Below are positions 59,836-64,000 of a DNA stretch of 64,000 bases, in pieces. A model generated the notes under the pieces. That model was not told the DNA's origin. It worked only from the letters and a program-made list of their open reading frames with translations, and searched no databases. The translations under genes and the position numbers were made by a program. Numbering within the stretch: the first letter of the stretch is position 1; each line of letters begins with the position of its first letter. This DNA is from Chaenocephalus aceratus (Eukaryota; Chordata; Actinopteri; Perciformes; Channichthyidae): positions 5,408,352 to 5,472,351 of the forward strand of contig CM043800.1 in assembly GCA_023974075.1 (NCBI GenBank). The letters run 5' to 3'.

Positions 59836-61046
59836 TGCATAACTACAACAAACTACAACTACAAACAAAACACAACAACAAAAAAAAACACAACACCGTT
59901 TGTGTATATGATATGTCAATAAACCTTAGAAAATCTTGAAATCTTGAAAGGGATGTGCAAAATAGTCATTATATACAGTCTTTAATTAACTATTAGTAGA
60001 GAATAACGAGTAAAGAATATACTTTATAGGGATCCTATTAATATCTAATAATAATAAAAATAATGAAATTCAATAACATGCTTTAACCACTAGGTGTCCC
60101 TTTCTATCAGCTGTGCACCGTTATGGTGTAAATACAGCCTATCTACCAATTGGATCAATATAAAAGTCAGCCGAATTAGTGTTGATACTGCAAGGAGACG
60201 TATTGTGTGAAAAGAAATGTAAGATGTTGTTTAATGGCTGATATATTTATGATCCAAGTCACATTTTCAGTTTTGGCGGCAGTTCCTCATGTTTGTCTAG
60301 AAGTCTTCTCACCAGGGCTCTATACATAGAGAACTACGGCAGATATGTAATATTTAAAGCAGCCGAACCGTGTAGGCTATTACAATGCCGTTATGTGATG
60401 ACTTTCAAAGAGAAAAGCAAAAAAAAAGGTTTTCGGTCTGTTTCCGGTATTTGTTTATGACGATGTATGTGAGACTGGGTTAGAGAATTGCACAGGGGAA
60501 AATAACGTATCAATGCCACAATTTTAGATGCAGATTTTGTTAAACTATTACGTTTGCGCTGTGGACCAACACTATAAATTGACAGGGAAGGGGGTAGCAA
60601 TAAAGATAACACCATTAAACTGTTACACAACATAACAGAAATAATATCGATAGCAGCGTCCCTAGCAACCACCTTGGTAACAATGAAAACGTTGTATGGA
60701 CACAATTTCCTGAAGTAATCTTCGTAATAACTAGCAAACTAAAGATCATGTACATCCACTGCACACATAATCTGAAATAACAACTCATATTTCTCGCTAA
60801 TGACATCAAAACGCATTTTAATGGCCAAACTAACGTTAAAATACGCATTTTCCACTGAGAATAAAACGAAGGTCGGCCATGTTTTTTTTTTCTGCAGGGA
60901 GAAATTTGAAGATCACGTGACACAGCCATTGGAAATGAATGGTGAAAAAAACGTAGGGATCCTACAATTTCAGAGGCGTTTTTGTATAAATACTACGTCC
61001 CACGTTGTGGACCAACGTAGTTATTACACGTTTTTTTGTGAGACTG

Positions 61047-61813
61047 CAGTTCACGCCTTGAGTAATGACCCTCAGTGGTAGTGCTCAGAAAGGTTAAAAG
61101 GTGGGCATATGTGTAGAAAGCTGATAAATTACAGGATGTATTTTGTGGGTGAGAGGGAGAGATGCAGGCGCATGGCTCACTTATCATGCTGGGAATTATA
61201 AAAACTGGTTTAAGAGACTGTTAAAGATGTGTCAGGGTCAGGGACAAGGATTTTCTCCGGTAGAACAGAATTACAATTTGAGGCTGCTCAACTTCAAACA
61301 TATCGCAATACCTCCAGAAAGTGACGGCATGTAATTCCAACTCTGTGTTCGATGTTTGGGCTCCAACTCTGAGGCTGCAGCTGTGAAAAAGTTGTTAAAT
61401 GTATACCAGCTATTAGAATGACATGAGTTTCACTGAGCGCTGCTCAGGATGGTGCAGCTGATTCCAATCCCAGGTGAGCACCACAACTCCTTTATGAATC
61501 TTTGATTTCTCAGCAGCCAAGAGACACACATTTAGTAAAATGTGTGAGCAAGCCTCAGAATAGTTGCGATTGCAGTATTACTTTCAGGTGATAATACAAC
61601 TGTTGCTTGATGTTAATAATGATGTTCTTCTTCTGATCTTTTTACTTTAATAATATGTGTTTCCTTGGAAGGTCTATTATTAATAAGCACAGGTTTATCT
61701 TTATTTACAAATGAACCCAAGCTGGCCTATAAAAAGTTTTTTTGTTACAGGACTCAATTCATATCTAAAAACATACACTTTCTTCAAATAGGGTTGCTAA
61801 AGTCCTGACAGAT
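61047..61813. other. anonymous sequence
   Basis: No gene recognised. Confidence 0.4.
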
Positions 61814-61816
61814 TAA

Positions 61817-63174
61817 GGGTGCGTTCACACCTAATAGTCCGCTCTCTGGTGCGCACCAGACGACAGTTTGTTACATTGTTTCATTTTTCAGAAGGTTCGG
61901 TTTGCGTTCACACGGGAAAAACTCAAACGGACTATAAACTTTAAACACAAGTCATGTGCTCGGAAATACTGTTCAACCATTGGTCAGACATTAAGGAGGT
62001 ACAAACGCAAACGCAATTTCTAGCGGAGCCTCCGCCATGGAGCATCGGCACTTTCGGCAGGTTATTCTCATGCTGCTGTTAGTCTGGAGAACAACAGACA
62101 CTAGCGGCCCGCGCATATGATTATATAATCAGACAACGTCCGTTAAAAAACATTATTACATGGCTTTGTTGAATACTCGATTCTGATTGGTCAATTCAAA
62201 ACACGTGACCGCTGTCAAGAATTTATTGACCGTTGTTAAGGACGCTCACATCTGCACAAAGAAGTCCGTTCGATTTAACTGTATACAGTTTGGCTGAAAC
62301 TAACTGACAAGACAAGAGCGACAAGAAAACAGCGGAGAAGTAACGGGCAGAAACCCTCCTTTTTACGCAGCGGTCCAGACATAGGTCAGACGGCGACACA
62401 TATTCAGTTGCCAGTTACTTTGGCATTACGGCAGGGATATCGAGATACTTTTCAAGGTTTGACATAATGAATTGTGCTACTTTTAAAGCAAGCAACGATT
62501 TTTTTCAAATCTGTAATCAAAAAGCTCCTCAAAAACTCTATCGAAGCAGTTCCTGCCGTTGCTACGTTAGTTCAAACAGTAACAACGGACTATTTTTCTT
62601 AGCGGATGCATGTCAATTTAAATACATACAACTATTTTTTAAATCAATAAAATCATTTTCTAAATCCACAAAAGCATTTCAATTAATATTGAGAGTCATG
62701 TCGTTACTTTGTTGAGAATGTGGCCGTGTAATAAGCGGGATAATGTGCAGCATTATCCATGAGAGACGTTCTGCAGTCTGCAGAGGAGGGGCGTTTCACC
62801 GACGACAGGTGTTCTTACTTTTATGTAGCTGACGGAGAATTTTTACTTTACACGACACTGTTCAACACTTAATTCTGCTTTACTCTTTAACTAAACAACC
62901 GCGGATGTCTTGAAAGAGTCTTTCGCTAAAGATTTTTGAAGATATCCGCGTTCTTGTGACACGTAAATACTGCGCTTCCTATGTTTTGGTGCGGACTGCG
63001 TTCACACCAGCAATGAACTGCTCCAGAGTTCGCAAGCAAGCGCGAGTCCGGTTGTTTAGTTCACTTAAGAGGTCTCGGACTGTGTTCACACCGACCCAAA
63101 TGAACCACACCAAGCGGCTAAACGCACCAGGGTTCGATTCAACCGGACTATACAAGGCAGGTGTGAACGCACCC
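61817..63174. mobile_element. PIF/Harbinger-like element, 1358 bp, TSD TAA
   Basis: Begins GGGTGCGTTCACACCT and ends AGGTGTGAACGCACCC, perfect 16-bp inverted repeats, flanked by TAA on both sides (61814-61816, 63175-63177). A 3-bp TAA/TTA duplication is the hallmark of PIF/Harbinger transposons. Further GCGTTCACAC motifs occur inside (61905, 62999, 63072). The open frames are short and unlike the Harbinger transposase or its Myb-like partner, so it is non-autonomous. An end fragment GGTGTGAACGCACC also occurs at 16576. Confidence 0.82.
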
Positions 63175-63378
63175 TAAGTATCCCATTTTCTGTAATTAAA
63201 TCCAAAAATGCTTGGAACTAAAATGAAGGCAGCATAAACAAAGTGATCCATATGATCAAATATATATAAACCTGCAGCATAATCAGCTCCTGGTGATTTT
63301 TGTGCCAAATCTGTGATTTTTGATATTTTTTATCCCAAATTGTAATATGTATAAAAAGATGTGGCTAAGTGCAGTTTT

Positions 63379-64000
63379 GGGGCCTCATTTATAACGCCGT
63401 GCGTAGGATTCACGGAAGGTTGCTTACGTAGTAGAAATCCAAAAAATAGGTACAGACAATGTCCGACATTTTCGGATTCGCAAAACATTGCGTACCGGCG
63501 AGGAAAGTGCGTACAGCACTTCCTACGCCGGTTTCCCTTTATAAATCACAATCGACACGAAATGCGGTGCAGCTTTTGCGGGCTTCACGTAACGCCCATA
63601 TTTGCCTATAAATAGTCAAAGAAACGCCCATTCATTCTGACTGACTGCAGGAAGGAGATCGCAGGAAATGACGACAGAACAGCTAAAAAAGACATCTCAC
63701 ACCGTGTCAGATTTTGGTTATTTTGGGGAGGTGGAGATAAATCATATTGTTTGGTGGATGCCGTTTGAACCAGAGTAGCAGCATGGAGGTCGGATCGTCA
63801 CCAACATAAATAAATAAGTGGTCCGAAAAAGGTTCATGACAAAAAGAATACACATAGCCTTCCTCAGGCAGTGTGTTTGCACCGGGGACAGGAGACCCCC
63901 CTTGATGAGAGACTGTAAGAAGTGATCGGGGAATCCCTCCGGAGTGGAGTCATGACGACTGGATCTGAATTATTTTTTTGTATTTGGTGGTTTGTGTCCC
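63379..64000 (+). mobile_element. possible start of another DNA transposon (runs off window)
   Basis: GGGGCCTCATTTATAACGCC, then AAGAAACGCCCATTCATTCT and CTGACTGACTGCAGG, resemble the left end of a fish Harbinger-type element. The sequence is cut off by the window edge, so the right end and any transposase cannot be checked. Palindromic GTGCGTACAGCAC occurs at 63507-63519. No clear coding frame follows. Confidence 0.4.

Larger units (their letters stand above)
58114..61046. mobile_element. 2.9-kb fold-back element with ~570-bp inverted arms
   Basis: The left arm (58114-58688) begins CAGTCTCAC and the right arm (60483-61046) ends GTGAGACTG. They are reverse complements along their whole length with about 5-10% differences and a few short indels. 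Shared landmarks include ACGTGTAATAACTACGTTGG, TTCAGAGGCGTTTTTGTA (in reverse), GGAAATTGTGTCCATACAAC and GTTGGTCCACAGCGCAAACG. The 1.8-kb spacer has no transposase. The inner edge of the right arm also carries GTGAGACTGGGTT (60470-60482). The flanks CAGTTCCA and CAGTTCAC are similar but not identical. Confidence 0.85.

Overview
This looks like a gene-poor stretch of a ray-finned (teleost, probably percomorph) fish nuclear genome. The evidence is the repeat content: L2/Maui-type non-LTR retrotransposons, a Rex3-like 3' tail, many fish hAT-type MITEs, a tRNA-derived SINE, very long (CA)n/(GT)n arrays, and a telomere-like compound repeat between two GT arrays. I found no convincing host protein-coding exon, no rRNA and no functional tRNA gene. 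Almost every open frame is either a microsatellite/minisatellite reading or a transposase/reverse-transcriptase remnant. The family names come from my recognition of terminal motifs and conserved protein blocks; no database was searched.

Layout. 1-541: a 21-bp minisatellite. 1.3-1.9 kb: a hAT-like repeat carrying a TTAA-flanked MITE (family A). 3.4-4.2 kb: a fold-back element. 6.0-8.05 kb: a 57-bp minisatellite that appears to have grown from the end of a TTAA-type MITE, itself hit by a retroposon tail. 8.9-12.6 kb: CA, GT, G-run and GA arrays plus a hAT MITE with a perfect 8-bp target duplication and a second family-A MITE. 13.9-18.2 kb: a complete hAT element (TSD CCTGAGGC), a rearranged 2-kb composite with ~0.5-kb inverted arms, and another hAT fragment. 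21.8-23.1 kb: a hAT element (TSD GGTCTGTG) that keeps a BED zinc-finger exon and has a family-A MITE fragment fused in frame to it. 23.4-31.4 kb: MITEs of families B and C, the latter inside an antisense LINE. 32.2-35.3 kb: an L2-type LINE split by a hAT element (TSD GTAAATAC) and ending in a long CTTGC array. 36.7-41.7 kb: a SINE, then a stack of LINEs inserted one inside another within a 32-bp minisatellite. 43.2-43.7 kb: GT/telomere-like/GT compound repeat. 45.3-46.9 kb: a hAT element (TSD GAGTAGAC) with a nested hAT MITE. 47.5-48.2 kb: a repeat with a 27-bp near-perfect hairpin. 48.6-49.5 kb: another hAT/MITE-B nest. 50.6 kb: inverted second copy of the 9.7-kb hAT MITE. 54.2-55.45 kb: a 3' L2-type LINE. 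58.1-61.05 kb: a 2.9-kb fold-back element with ~570-bp arms. 61.8-63.2 kb: a PIF/Harbinger-like element (TSD TAA). 63.4 kb to the end: possibly the start of another DNA transposon.

The window therefore reads as a layered record of insertions. Several layers can be ordered because target duplications survive, and two unrelated TTAA-specific MITE families landed in what looks like the same CTTAAGTA motif of one hAT family. The stretches between repeats (for example 18.2-20.4, 24.0-25.6, 31.4-32.2, 41.7-43.2, 52.2-54.2 and 55.5-58.1 kb) carry no recognisable gene; they could be intergenic or part of a very long intron.
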